A DNA stretch of 64,000 nt, taken from contig NC_057925.1 in assembly GCF_018873765.1 (NCBI RefSeq), positions 4,537,568 through 4,601,567 of the forward strand, in the 5' to 3' direction. Made by a program: the position numbers and the translations under genes. Shown one piece after another: positions 34,642-45,427 of this stretch; the stretch's first letter is position 1; each line of letters starts with the position of its first letter. The notes beneath the pieces are model-generated. The model was not told the origin of the DNA and ran no database searches. It worked only from the letters and a program-made list of their open reading frames with translations. This DNA is from Telopea speciosissima (lineage: Eukaryota > Streptophyta > Magnoliopsida > Proteales > Proteaceae).

Positions 34642-34749
34642 TGGAGCACTCCCGGGAGCGGGAAGGAAAAAGGCCCCATATTCAATCGGACCTCAATAAA
34701 ATCATGACGAAGAAAGTCACAGTGCATCACTCATCAACCATAATATTTA

Positions 34750-35238
34750 GGGGTGCAATAGGGTCGGGTTGCGTTGTGCCTCAAAAATCCAACCCTGACT
34801 TGCCCGCAGGGTCGAGCCGGGCCGGGCTGACCATGATTGGCCCTGATCATGGGGAAGGGGAAGGGAGATGTATGGGCTGGACTGCGCCGAGGAGAAAATT
34901 ATCAATTTTACTTTAAATAACACTATAATAAAATATTTATATCACTTATTATCTTCATATATAATATATTACATAACAAAATGTGGGTGACATTTAAAGT
35001 TTATAATATATATACTGTATCAATATATATTTTATAGTATAACTTAAAACAAGGTCGGGTCAGGCCAGGCCAAGCTCAGCCTGAGGCCTCAACCCTAACC
35101 CGACTCGATCCTGACTCAAGGTTAGAAATTTCTAGTCTTGACCCGCCCTCAGGGCCGAGATATCTTAGCCCAGGCCCTGTTTGGGCTCAGGGCAGGCCAG
35201 GGCGGGTTCGGGCCGATAGGGCTAAACTTGCACCCCTA
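34750..35238. mobile_element. hAT-like element, GGGTCGGG type, copy 1
   Basis: The terminus AGGGGTGCAATAGGGTCGGG is inverted at the right as GGGCTAAACTTGCACCCCT. Both subterminal regions are dense in GGGTCGGG/GGCCGGGC motifs. The AT-rich centre (ATATATAATATATTACATAA) closely matches the second copy at 36814-37359. No transposase is encoded, and no clean 8-bp duplication was found for this copy. Confidence 0.6.
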
Positions 35239-35457
35239 ATCCATATCATCGATTATCCATCACCCATCACAGTTAAGAGGTGATGAGGTTTTTTGTTTTT
35301 TTTTCAAACAAGAGGTGATGATTTCAAGTGTTCAACTCTCCTTGCTCCCATCCAAAAATAAATAAAGGGGGAGGTTTTCCAAACTATTTATTGCAGTTTC
35401 AGGCGAATAAGATAACCCTTTTGGAATCTGACAAAAGGGAGAGGGGTATTTATGACA

Positions 35458-35638
35458 ATTTGAATTTTTTATTGCCGAGCTGCCTTATAGGACCATGTTA
35501 CCGAGACACTGTGAGACGAAGAATGATCGCCTTACCCCTACTCGGGTAGGGGTAAGGCGGTCATTCTCCGCCTCGCTGTGTCTCGACAGCACGATCTTGC
35601 CGGGCAACTCAATAATAGAGGATCTAGATCCTTATTTA
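35458..35638. mobile_element. GC-rich palindromic MITE, GATCCT type
   Basis: The left arm TTATTGCCGAGCTGCC and the right arm (complement TATTATTGAGTTGCCCGGC) are inverted. The centre is CTCGGGTAGGGGTAAGGCGG followed by TCATTCTCC. It is the relative of 11213-11388. Confidence 0.5.
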
Positions 35639-35645
35639 TGATATG

Positions 35646-35818
35646 GAGAATCGTTCTTTGCATGGGAGCGTAGGGGCCACACATGCACACCAGCCAATAG
35701 GAACACATGCTATGGCACATCGGGGGACAGAAAATTTTGCTAATCATGGGGGCGGGGCGGTCATTTCCAACCCCAATGTGTCTATGCGTGGCCCCTACAT
35801 TCCATGCAAAGAACTTTA
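35646..35818. mobile_element. GC-rich palindromic MITE, GTTCTTTGC type
   Basis: GTTCTTTGCATGGGAGCGTA at the left is mirrored by ACATTCCATGCAAAGAAC at the right. The core reads GGGGGCGGGGCGGTCATTTC. It immediately follows another GC-rich palindromic element. Confidence 0.55.
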
Positions 35819-35849
35819 AGAAAATTACATGATTATCTACATTTGAGTT

Positions 35850-37720
35850 TCTTCTTACCAAACTAGCCAGTCATTGTTTGGGTTTACAAAATTAGCCAAA
35901 ATAGTAACCTTCACTCCATCTAAATATATTTTACCATTTTTACCCCCCAAACTACCCTCCACATCCTCCTTCTCCGATCACTCTTCCCTGAAATCACCTC
36001 ACGTAACTCTGCAACGCCCCATCCTTCCCCTACCCTCGCCCCCACATACTTCTAAATTTAATTTTTATTGTTGAATGAAACTCCTCTTCTAGTGCTTCTC
36101 TCGCACCAAAAACCTGCAGCAATTTCTGCTAGACGGTCCACATCCGTGAGTCGGCGAGTATTCTCTCTTTCTCTCTCGATCGAAATGGAAAGAATAGCTT
36201 TAAGCTGCTATTTAGATTGATCCCATGATCTGATTTTTGAGTTTTCAATAGTTTCTATGCAGGAATAATAGATGACGGTTCTGAATTGTTTGTGGTTGGA
36301 TCTCTAATTTGGAGCGGGGAAAGAAATGCGAGACGGGAGACCTTAAGTTTTTGCGGCTGGTTCGAGATTTTCTGGTGGTGATGGAAGGCAAATCATCCTC
36401 TGCAACTCCGAAAATGTCATTAATGTAGGCGGAGAAATCGCTACAAGCTTACAAGTGGTTGAGCATATCGGATTCGGGAGCAGTGGCTGCCCTGCCATCA
36501 TCCACAAACGACGCTGGTGTCCAAGTCGCGAGGAGGAGGTTCTATTACTGGGTTTGCATTCCTTTTTTAAGTTTACTCTTCTTATTCTTCAAACCCGCAG
36601 GGGTTAGAAGGAGACGGGAAGTCGTCCGAGGAGAAGAGAGGTGTTGCTTGCTGGATTTTTATCAGGAGAAGGAGACGGCAAGTTTGTCTGACTGCAAACC
36701 CCATATTCAGACGGTAGATATGGGTGTCCAGTTGAATGAAAACAGGGGTCTATCCACCAGTCGGTGGCCTCAGGTTCCCACCCCATCGTTGGGGATTCCG
36801 GAGCAGCGGTGGATAGGGCTGCAACAGGGTCGGGTTGGGCTGGGCTTTATAGAACTCTAGCCCAACCCTAAGTCCCCTTAGCTGGGCTCAGACCCAATCC
36901 GACCTCGACTCAGGGCCAGAAAAATCCAACCCTGACCCGCCCTCAGGGACGGGCCGGGCCGACCCTGATTAGTCTTGATCATGGGGAGGGGAAAAGAAAT
37001 GCATGGGCTAGAATGGGCCCGGAAAAACATTATCAATTTTATATAAAATAATAATATAATAAAATATATTATAACATTTATTGTCTTCATATATAATATA
37101 TTATATAAAAAAATGTGGGTGAAATTTAAAGTTTATAATGTATAAATTATATCAGTATATATTTTATAGTATAACTTAAATCAGGGTCGGGCCGGGCCGG
37201 GCCAAGCTTAGCTCGAGGCTTCAACCCTAACCCAATCCGACCCTAACTCAGGACAAAAAATTTTCAGTCCTGACCCACCCTCAGGGCCAAATATCTCAAC
37301 CCAGGCCCTGTTCGGGCTCAGGGCAGGTTTGGGCCGACAGGGCCAAACTTGCACCCCTGGCGGTGGAGTTCCGATTTTGACAAATTAGGGGTAGATTCTA
37401 GTATACTTCTCATTGCATAGAGGATGGGAGGGAATCAGGGAAGAGAGTGGTGAGAAGGAAATGCGGTTTGAAGTGAGTGGGTTGCGAGCTCACACCAAAG
37501 GGAAGGGGCGAGGTCGCCGGACATGGTGTGATCAAGGGGAGGATGAGGAAAGGGATAAAAATGTCAAATAAATATATGCCGGTGAGGGTGGATACTGTTT
37601 TGGTTATTTTTGTAATATTCAAACTGGATCTGTCTAGTTCCGTTAAATTAAACATTGAGTGATTAAATCTGTAAACCAAAACCCAATATTGTCTAATTTG
37701 GTAATTTTCCCGAGAACTTT
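35850..37720. mobile_element. candidate Mutator-like element with gene-like interior
   Basis: The left part (TTACCAAACTAGCCAGTC and AAATTAGCCAAAATAGTAAC) and the right part read in complement (TTACCAAATTAGACAATATT and AAAATAACCAAAACAGTATC) form long imperfect inverted ends. Between them is gene-like plus-strand sequence at 36100-36800 with possible splice sites, such as CTATGCAG at 36254-36261, and a hAT-like insertion. The captured source was not recognised and no 9-bp duplication was fixed. Confidence 0.35.
36814..37359. mobile_element. hAT-like element, GGGTCGGG type, copy 2
   Basis: The perfect 8-bp duplication GCGGTGGA flanks the element (36806-36813 and 37360-37367). The ends TAGGGCTGCAACAGGGTCGG and CCAAACTTGCACCCCTG are inverted. 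The interior AT-rich block is shared with 34750-35238. The 8-bp duplication supports hAT-type transposition. No transposase is encoded. Confidence 0.75.
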
Positions 37721-37729
37721 TCTCCTTAT

Positions 37730-38560
37730 GATTTATCACCCTCTCACATGAACAGTGAGGAGGTGTGCAATTTCCAACTATTTGTTTAATGGTTTTCAAT
37801 ATTTTTGATTCAAGTTGACTAAGTTGGTCAAATCAAAATCTGATTTTCCAACTATATGTTTAATGGGATATCCAATTTCTTATTCTATACTTAAATAGTT
37901 AGGATAATAATTATCCACGTGCACTTGCTTTATTATTATTTTTTGGTAACAACGTGCAGCGGCTTTATAATGGATCCATTTACAAGTGACAACCTAGCAA
38001 AATTCTCTGTCCTTCTGTCTATCACATACTTTTTTTTAATAATCTCTCACGCACACGCACACGCACACGCACACGGATGGTTAAGCAATGTTTTGGCGAC
38101 ACTTCTGTCATATGGGAGTGTTTCCACACTAGAGGCACTTCTACAAGTTTATGCCCTCGAGGTGCACTTCTACAAAGAAAGATCACATTTTGATAAACCA
38201 TTAGAGAGAGAGACAGAGAGAGAGCCAAAACATGATGTACATGTATTTGGGTTTCTCGATGCTTAGAATGGAGCAAGAGGAGAGGGCATTGCGAGGTCGA
38301 TTTGGTTTCGGGAGTGAAAAAATACTTTTAAAATCCTTCTCCATTTGTATTTTGATGGTTCAATTTGAAACGATTTCATCACATATGGGTTTAGTATTCA
38401 GTCATTGTATGGGTATAGATTAGTGATAAGATATTAGATTGATAGATTTGATTGGATGCAGTTTAATAGGAAAAATGATCTTCTTAATGGATGATAAGCT
38501 TTTCAGTTAACTGTCTTTTAAGTGTAAAGTGATATGTGAGCTTATTAGCAATTAGGTCTT
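37730..38560. other. spacer with CACACG microsatellite
   Basis: Five to six CACACG-like units lie at 38049-38074, and GA runs lie at 38202-38222. No gene is supported. Confidence 0.45.
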
Positions 38561-38568
38561 ATTATGAG

Positions 38569-38920
38569 GTCAATTTGGTATGGTATCGATATTCAGCAAA
38601 GTTTTGGTGTGGTACAAAAGTCAAATACCCCATACCGATACCATACCATACCAGATAACTGGTGACTTTCTCATATCGATGCCGTACCGACTCGGTACGG
38701 TTAATAGATACATGTTATTGTGTGTGTATATATATATATATATGGTTTTAATTCAGTATGATATCGATATGCATCGACGGTTTCAACCTTCATACCAGTA
38801 CTATACCGTATCAAGTATGATATCATTTTTCGTACCAATACCATATCGAATATGTTTGGTACAATACCGATAATGCGGTACGATTCCAATTTCGATTTCG
38901 ATACCGAGTTGACACCCTTA
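38569..38920. mobile_element. hAT-like element, GGTACGG type, 8-bp TSD
   Basis: The perfect 8-bp duplication ATTATGAG is at 38561-38568 and 38921-38928. The left end GTCAATTTGGTATGG and the right end ACCGAGTTGACACCCTTA are degenerate inverted repeats. The inside repeats ACCATACC/GGTACGG-type motifs and includes a (TA)n run at 38729-38743. It has no coding capacity. Confidence 0.7.
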
Positions 38921-39361
38921 ATTATGAGAGATGCTCCAATTGTTCTCTATAAGAGAGTTGGTCTCTACTCATAGTCCATAAATTGGAAGTAATGCTCATT
39001 AGTTGCTAATCCCAACCATTATAGAGAAGTAAACAACCAAGATCGACAGAGAGAAGATCAAAAGTTTTTCCAAAGGAGCATCTTCTACAAACGATATGGA
39101 TTCAGGTATGAGTGTTATTATCGAATCTCTTATTGTCACGATTTCATTTTCAATGGATTCATCATGTTGATTGAATAAATTATTTCTAATACAATTCACT
39201 TCATGGGAGTACAAAAATGGACTGGCATCATTACTTAAACGCACATCCCATGCATTTTTACTCTCACAAAGTTAAAAAAAAAATGCTAGAAACACTCCCT
39301 CCACCAACGTGTTACCAAATATGGCCTTATTATCATGAAGTTGGTTCCTATTTCATATCAA

Positions 39362-40860
39362 TTTGTGGTATGCATTCTTGGATTACATTCTAGGTTGATT
39401 TCACATTCTTGAGATATTTTTTTTTGGGTAGATAATAGGGCTATTCATTCATGCGCGCCCAACGCCAACAGAAAAACAGGATACATATAAGAATACTGAA
39501 AAAAGATTAGTAACATGACCAACAGAAGGCCGATTTGGGTATATAGAACCCAGACCGACGGAGCGGAAAGCGACCCAGTCTCGCATACCATAGACTGAGT
39601 CATCCGGAGAAGGGGATGGGTGAAAGCCATTGCCCCAGTTAAAGTGCTGTCAACACAGCAGCTGATACGCGCATGCACTTTCGTGCCAATAGAAAAGATC
39701 CCATAAGTGCCGAAAATATCAGTGCCATCAGGCCCACGCGAGCCGGCACGTTGCCGCGCCAAGAGGAGCTTCGGTGAACGATGACAGGGCCACAAGATCT
39801 GAATGGCAAGAGGGGTAGTGGAGCTGGCCATTTCCATGGCGACACCAATGCCAGAACTGGCGTAACTTGCAAAACAGAAAACAAAGATCGAAACCTGTAT
39901 TTGAAACACAACAAAAGAGGTTGAATGTCGGTAACGGCAAAGAAACCCAACAATCCACACAGAAATAGGGGGCTTCAAAGGGGTAAGGGTATAGTTGCCG
40001 GCAGCGGCAGTGGGCATGAGCCCCTGCTGTTCAATTGCCTTCTCCTTCTGCTCGCGGGTTTGAGACTTTGAGATCTCACAGATCAGCATCGCCCACAGAG
40101 CAGGCCCACCATTCATCAACACCCCACAAGAGACCAGATCGAGCAGTCCATTTCCTTCTTTAAACTTAGCCTTGCAGGACTGAGCCTTCGCCATCGCAAA
40201 AAGGAAGGTTGTTTGCCAAAAATAGCAAGAAACCCCAATATACCTCAAAACGGAGATGAAGAGCTTCAAGTGTAGATGGAGGGAGAAGGTAGCCAAAGTG
40301 GGAAGAGGACGGCAATGATGTGGATGCAAGGGAAGATGGAGGGAGATGAAGTGAAATTGAAGGGAGATGAAATGAAGGTGGGTCATCTGTCTATTCACCA
40401 TAAGTAGGCCTCTAGTTTGTGCCTTAAGCACCATGTGCTCAGGCAACAGCAACGGCAACCCCACAGCCTCAAACCAAATCCACCAAACGTGGGAAGCGAA
40501 ACAGAGGAGACTACAAGAGGGACGAGGGGCTGGGTGATGGGGCAGGAGCGAGGTGGCCAAAGGGGGCGATGATTGCCATCCCCAGGCCGGTGTGTCATCG
40601 TCATCATCGTCGGAATCTTCTTCGGTGGCAAGTCCGGTGAGCATGATGGAGAAACTGTTGAGGAGTTGGTGAGGAGAACACGCACTAGGCGGAGACAGGC
40701 ACACGCACAGAGGCGGAGATTGGCATGCACGACGGCGGAATTGGTTTAACAGCGGCAAAATAACTCGAAACCCTAGCTTTCCTTACATTCTTGAGATATA
40801 AAAACAGCTATTTTTTATCATCTGAGAATGCGAAATTGACTTAGAATGCATACCAAATAC
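39362..40860. mobile_element. Tourist-like MITE split by an insertion
   Basis: The left half (GTGGTATGCATTCTTGGATT, GGTTGATTTCACATTCTTGA) and the right half (CTGAGAATGCGAAATTGACT, GAATGCATACCAAAT) together rebuild a MITE alignable with 28860-28985. The insertion 39418-40784 interrupts it. Confidence 0.6.
39418..40784 (-). mobile_element. poly(A)-tailed retrocopy of unknown source
   Basis: A perfect 15-bp duplication, ACATTCTTGAGATAT, flanks it (39403-39417 and 40785-40799). On the minus strand the insert ends in an A run (T at 39418-39425). These are the marks of LINE-machinery retroposition. It contains a 437-codon ORF (39445-40758) rich in Pro, Ser, His and Leu, with an acidic EEDSDDDDDD stretch but no LINE or other domain I recognise. 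The GC content changes along it, so it may be a chimeric or processed pseudogene. Confidence 0.7.
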
Positions 40861-41020
40861 TACATTTACTTATATCGATTATCGATTCGAATTACCACAA
40901 GCACCATATACATACCAATTGTTCCCCATATTACATAGTCTGTTTCTTCCCAATTCCCATGCCTTCTTTTAAGCCTATATTGTCTTGGATGTATAACTTC
41001 TTATCTGATTAAGATTTGAT

Positions 41021-43125
41021 TTACGAATAAGAAGTAATTCTACAGCTGCTATTATACACCTGGGTATGGTGCAGCTTATCATATCTACGATTTAAGACTA
41101 ACAGACACTCAGCATGGTGATGGAACCTTGGCTTTATAAGGTCCCAAACAACTCGAAAACTTGAGCTCAACCTCATTTGGATGATCAGTTGCAGTCCTTT
41201 TCCAGACTCGAGCATGTCTTCCATGGTCCTACCAGCTCCATACATTGCCTTATTGCTTGTCCCTACATACAATGGGACCATCGTCGGACCGTCGCTCTCG
41301 GCATACAATTCCGGTCCCTACAAGTTAATTTCCAAAACCATGAAATAAAAACATGGGCAAGAGTTCCATGTGGGGGAGCGTGGTTCCTGCACACACTGGG
41401 GCCTATGAGAACGCACATAACGACATCAATAGGAGCATCATTACTGCCTTTTATATGGGGTAGGGTGGTCATTTCGCCCTCATCTGTCTGTGCGCAGGGT
41501 GTACACTCCCCCCCCCCCCCCCCCACAGAGAACATTTCTCTTAAAAACATATAAGCAATATATATAGAATAGAAGAAAGAAGGGGTGTCAATTTCCAACC
41601 CGAACCGGTCGGATCGATCAACGGGAAAAACCGAACCAAAACTGAACCTAGAAAAAACCAATAAAAAGCTGCAAGAACTGGAAGAATCGATAAAAAATCA
41701 CCGTTCCATTATTTTTAGGGTGGGGGGGGGGTTGAGGAGATTCTCAGGCCACTGGTGATGTGACCAGGGTCCTATCAACAAACTCCCTTATTGACGAATT
41801 TAAAAATACCATTTTTCTTAGTACTTTGACGGTACTAATGGCCACGGGCAAGGGATTCTTATTCATCAAAACTTGGTCCTTTTATGTTTTTTAAATGTAT
41901 ATATGAAAATCAAAATTGAACCAATGCCTAATAAGTCGTTAGGCCAGCCTGATAAAAAGCTGAACCAAACCAGATTAAAACCAACTTCGGCTTAATGGTT
42001 TGCTTTTGGTTTGAACCAGTAACAGACCAAAACCGGTTCAACCAGACTGAAATGGAACCAGACCAACCAATTGACACCCCTAGAACAAAAGATGCAAAGA
42101 TTGATCCAAAGCTGGCCGGCCTAATCCAACTTGTGCTAGCTAGAGTGGTTCTAGCCTTCTAGGTGCCATTGATGGTGTGATGGAACTCAGGCCCAAATTT
42201 AGATTGGGGCCCAATTTCAAGCCCAGCCCAATGTAGTTGAACTTCATTATAGGAATCTAGGAGATGTGTACCTGTGAGCTTCCAAAAATGAAGCGCCCAA
42301 ATGACATATCTATGATAGGAGGTTGAATGTGAAGTCCAAAGAGCTTAGATTTATTGTCAATCTGTAATTTCATGGAGCAATTGCAGGTGAGAATATTGGT
42401 TGTAACACCAGATCCATCCACCCCTTCTCCTAGCCCAAATTGTTGTATTCCTGCCATCTGCAACAAAACTAATCTTTTTTTATCAACTGCAACTGAAATG
42501 GAGTCTTTATTTAGACAAACAAATTCAAGAATTGGTGAAATCTGATGGGTAATACCTTGAGAGACATTTTGGGTGGAGGAGGCTTAGTTGCCAAATAGAA
42601 AAGAAGCAATGCAACTCCCAAGCTCAACATAAACCTCCAACTAATCTGGAGAAAAATCCAGGCACAAGAAGGAGATGTACCAAAAGAGAAAAATCTCCAA
42701 AACCCATGTCTTCTTCCATCTACAATTTCATCATCATCGTCTTCATCAATTATGTCTGGTTTTTTTTCATGTTCCACTTCCTCTACATAATTGATCAGAC
42801 AAGTTTCACCATTCTCAGTATCAATCCCTTGACTCTGATCACCATCATAGGAAAGCTTCTTCTCATGGAGAAGGAATGAATTGTTGGAACCACGAGATGA
42901 AGAGTAACGTGCGAGCAATCGGGCAACTTCTCGATTTGGGTTTCTGTGATTGGGATTGAAGTTCTCAGATCGATATGGATATGGAGATAGTAAAGTAGAC
43001 TCATTGTTGCGAGAGTCACTATTGGCATGTGAAATAGCTGATGGGCTCTGTACATAGTACACTGCCAAAGGGTATGTGCTATACAGAGCTTCTTGATCTT
43101 CTCCATCAAGTCTCTGATGAGCCAT
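41021..43125 (-). CDS. LEA_2-type membrane protein with YYVQSPS motif
   Basis: Three minus-strand exons join in phase 0: 42556-43125 (190 codons), 42272-42457 (62 codons) and 41021-41317 (98 codons plus stop), giving 350 residues. The cytosolic N-terminus carries LAVYYVQSPSAISHANSDS, the signature of plant LEA_2 hydroxyproline-rich-like proteins related to the companion-of-cellulose-synthase group. An acidic patch (DEDDDDE) and one membrane segment around residues 165-182 (FMLSLGVALLLFYLATK) follow. The remainder is a LEA_2/WHy-like extracytosolic domain, including FGLHIQPPIIDMSFGRFIFG and a conserved MYGAGRTMEDMLESGK segment. The ATG at 43125 follows a CT-rich leader and is preferred over the upstream in-frame ATG at 43245, whose extension is simple repeat. 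Intron 2 carries two transposon insertions. The exact function is not known. Confidence 0.87.
41360..41535. mobile_element. GC-rich palindromic MITE in LEA_2 intron
   Basis: AAGAGTTCCATGTGGGGG at the left and, in complement, AAATGTTCTCTGTGGGGGG at the right suggest inverted ends. The core is ATGGGGTAGGGTGGTCATTT followed by CGCCC. A C-run of about 17 lies at 41508-41524. It sits in intron 2 of the LEA_2 gene. Confidence 0.45.
41581..42083. mobile_element. hAT-like element, AACCGG type
   Basis: The ends AGGGGTGTCAATTTCC and CCAATTGACACCCCTAG are inverted. AACCGAACC/GGTTTGAACC motifs are concentrated near both ends and the centre is unrelated. It is also inside intron 2 of the LEA_2 gene. The flanking target duplication is not clean. 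Confidence 0.6.
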
Positions 43126-43134
43126 GAATACCAA

Positions 43135-43160
43135 AGAGAGAGAGAGAGAGAGAGAGAGGT
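43135..43160. repeat. GA/CT microsatellite in 5' leader
   Basis: GA dinucleotides lie just upstream of the LEA_2 start codon. They read as CT in the transcript, a frequent feature of plant 5' UTRs. Confidence 0.7.
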
Positions 43161-43555
43161 GCTCTGTAAAGGGTCCAGGGAGGGGGTTATAAACAGGGGA
43201 GGATAAAAAAAGAGACGTTGCTTTCCTGGCGGGAAAGTGGGTCACTGGCTTAACCTTGGAAGCAATCCCAAGGGCCCAAGGAAGCTAAGGTGAGATAAGA
43301 GCCAGGCAAAGTGGATGGTCAGACCATGACCAACCAGTTGGACCATCAGCTGAAAATGATGAACAATCTGTGGTTTTTATGGAAAATGTCTGGTTTGATC
43401 TGGTCTGGTCTGGTCTTCGGTTGGACCAAGGCACTAATAAAGTCCGGGATTTAAGGGACAGTCTTCTCATGCATTTTGCTTTACACCGATTTTTCACGAC
43501 TGAGGAATGATGGCAAAGCTAGCATGCTTTTGCAATTTTATTGATTTCTTCCTAA

Positions 43556-43800
43556 ATAAATCCCTCTCTCTCTCTCTCACACACACATTTAAAAAACCCA
43601 ATACAGTGCTTGTATATATCTTTTGCAAAAATCCCTCTTTCTCTCTCTCTCTCTCTCTCTCATTTAAAAAACCTAATACAGTGCTTGTGTGAACTTCATT
43701 GCATTTGCAAAAGATAATAGCCTCACTAGGTCCCACCCAATACAGTGCTTGTGTGAACTTCTTTGCATTTGCAAAAGATGATAGTCTCACTAGGTCCCAT
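43556..43800. repeat. two adjacent tandem duplications
   Basis: A unit with a CT run followed by ACATTTAAAAAACCCAATAC and AGTGCTTGT occurs twice. The adjoining unit with GTGTGAACTTCATTGCATTT and CTCACTAGGTCCCA also occurs twice. Copies differ by a few bases. Confidence 0.75.
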
Positions 43801-43859
43801 GAGAGAGAGAGATCAAAGGACATAATTAGGGAGGGCAAGTCTTTGCTTAAAAAGATGGT

Positions 43860-44765
43860 TTGAAACTTGAAGGGATTTCAATTGAATTTTCCTTCCTTCA
43901 AAAGAGGAGATGGATTGATATTTAAGGGTTTGATTTATGGGAAATGATTGAAAGGTGAGAGTGAGAGGATAGATCATAAAATGCCTTTTTTTTTTCTTTA
44001 CTTGCCCAAGAGAATATCTTATAAATGTCTATTGGGTTCTTTCCAAAAGGGTCAATAAAATAAGAACTAACCTGGAAAGTTATTAACTCTTGACTACCCT
44101 TTTCCCCCACCAAGTTTGTTTTCCTGTCCATAGAGAATATTTAGGAGGAGAGAGAGAGAGAGAGATGCTTACTTATAGTTTATCCCACCAACATAGGCAA
44201 TTAACAAATAATGTATATAGGAAATGATGACCTTCACCAACATGCCTAAAAGAATAATTAGGACTCATAATAATGCCTCTAAATCATAGCAAAACAGCCA
44301 TTTTAGCCCTTTTCATAATCACACTTTAATTTATTTATTTTTGTCCAACCTAAGCTGCTCTCATGACCATGGAAACCAGGATCTCCTACATTGAGTTCTA
44401 CCCAAATGTACGCATTCATTGACCATGCTTCAACCACAAGATTGTTGAAGTAAGTTTCTCAATTTAGTTTCCTTGTATCAAATTTCTTGTTTCCTAAAAC
44501 TTCAAGTTTGCTTTTGATTCAAGAAACTGTTTCAATAGCAGATGACCATAGTGGGATTTAAGATTCTACTTTCAAATACTGCATTTTAGACAGACTCCTG
44601 AAAGTTCAGGATGCTTGGCCAAATCACCTTTTATAATCTGCATAATCAAGAGACTACAAATGGTTGGCCAAAGGTTATTCTATTTGGTGACACCACCATT
44701 TCTTGAGCAACTTTGTTGTTTTGAAACAAAACTGTTACCTATCTGTCCCCTCCCCCACCCAACAA
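43860..44765. other. spacer, no gene seen
   Basis: A short GA run occurs near 44148-44164. There is nothing with coding potential on either strand. Confidence 0.45.
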
Positions 44766-44770
44766 TTATT

Positions 44771-45233
44771 TTCCATGGTTAAATGGCTTTTCCTTTTCCC
44801 CTGTTTTTTCATTTTTACTGAATAGCTTTTTTTACCCCATAAATCAAATCATTTTGACCTGCAAAACTTGATTAATAAAAGATAGGTTTAGGAGTTCATA
44901 AGTAGCCCCTGTATTCTGCAAATGCTTCCATGGTTATATGGCTTTTCCCTTTCCCCTGTTTTTTCAATTTTTACTGAACTTTTTTTTACCCCATAGATCA
45001 AATCATTTTGACCTACAAAACTTGATTAATAAAAGATAGGTTTAGGAGTTCATAAGTAGCTCCTGTATTCTGCAAATGCTTCCATGGTTATATGGCTTTT
45101 CCCTTTCCCCTGTTTTTTCCATTTTCACTGAACCTTTTTTTACCCCATAGATCAAATCATTTTGATCTACAAAACTTGATTAATAAAAGATAGGTTTAGG
45201 AGTTCATAAGTAGCTCCTGTATTCTGCAAATGC
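44771..45233. repeat. three tandem copies of a ~154-bp unit
   Basis: Copies at 44771-44925, 44926-45079 and 45080-45233 each begin TTCCATGGTTA and end TGTATTCTGCAAATGC. Copies 2 and 3 are closer to each other. A diverged partial relative lies at about 58515-58550, across the retrotransposon, so the array predates that insertion. Confidence 0.9.
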
Positions 45234-45427
45234 TTGGCCAAGACACCCTTTGACAATTTGCACAGATGAACTGCTATCTTTTCTTTGGTAAAAGACCTAT
45301 AATAGCACTGATTATGAGACAGCTGGGAGCTATTCTATGCAGAGAAAGCATCACTAAAAATGTTATACCCGTACCCCGGGATATAATTAAATATCATTTC
45401 TTCTCGTGACGTGTAGATACCGCTGCC

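Noticed and set aside
36459-36860. 133-codon plus-strand ORF as a gene
   Set aside because: It ends inside the hAT-like insertion and the first part shows possible splice sites, so the ORF boundaries are not those of a gene.
39445-40758. 437-codon ORF as an ordinary host gene
   Set aside because: It lies inside a retroposed insert with a poly(A) tail and a 15-bp duplication, and has no recognisable domain; it is listed as a retrocopy instead.
44771-45233. CRISPR-like array
   Set aside because: The three 154-bp units are contiguous tandem repeats without spacers, in a plant genome.
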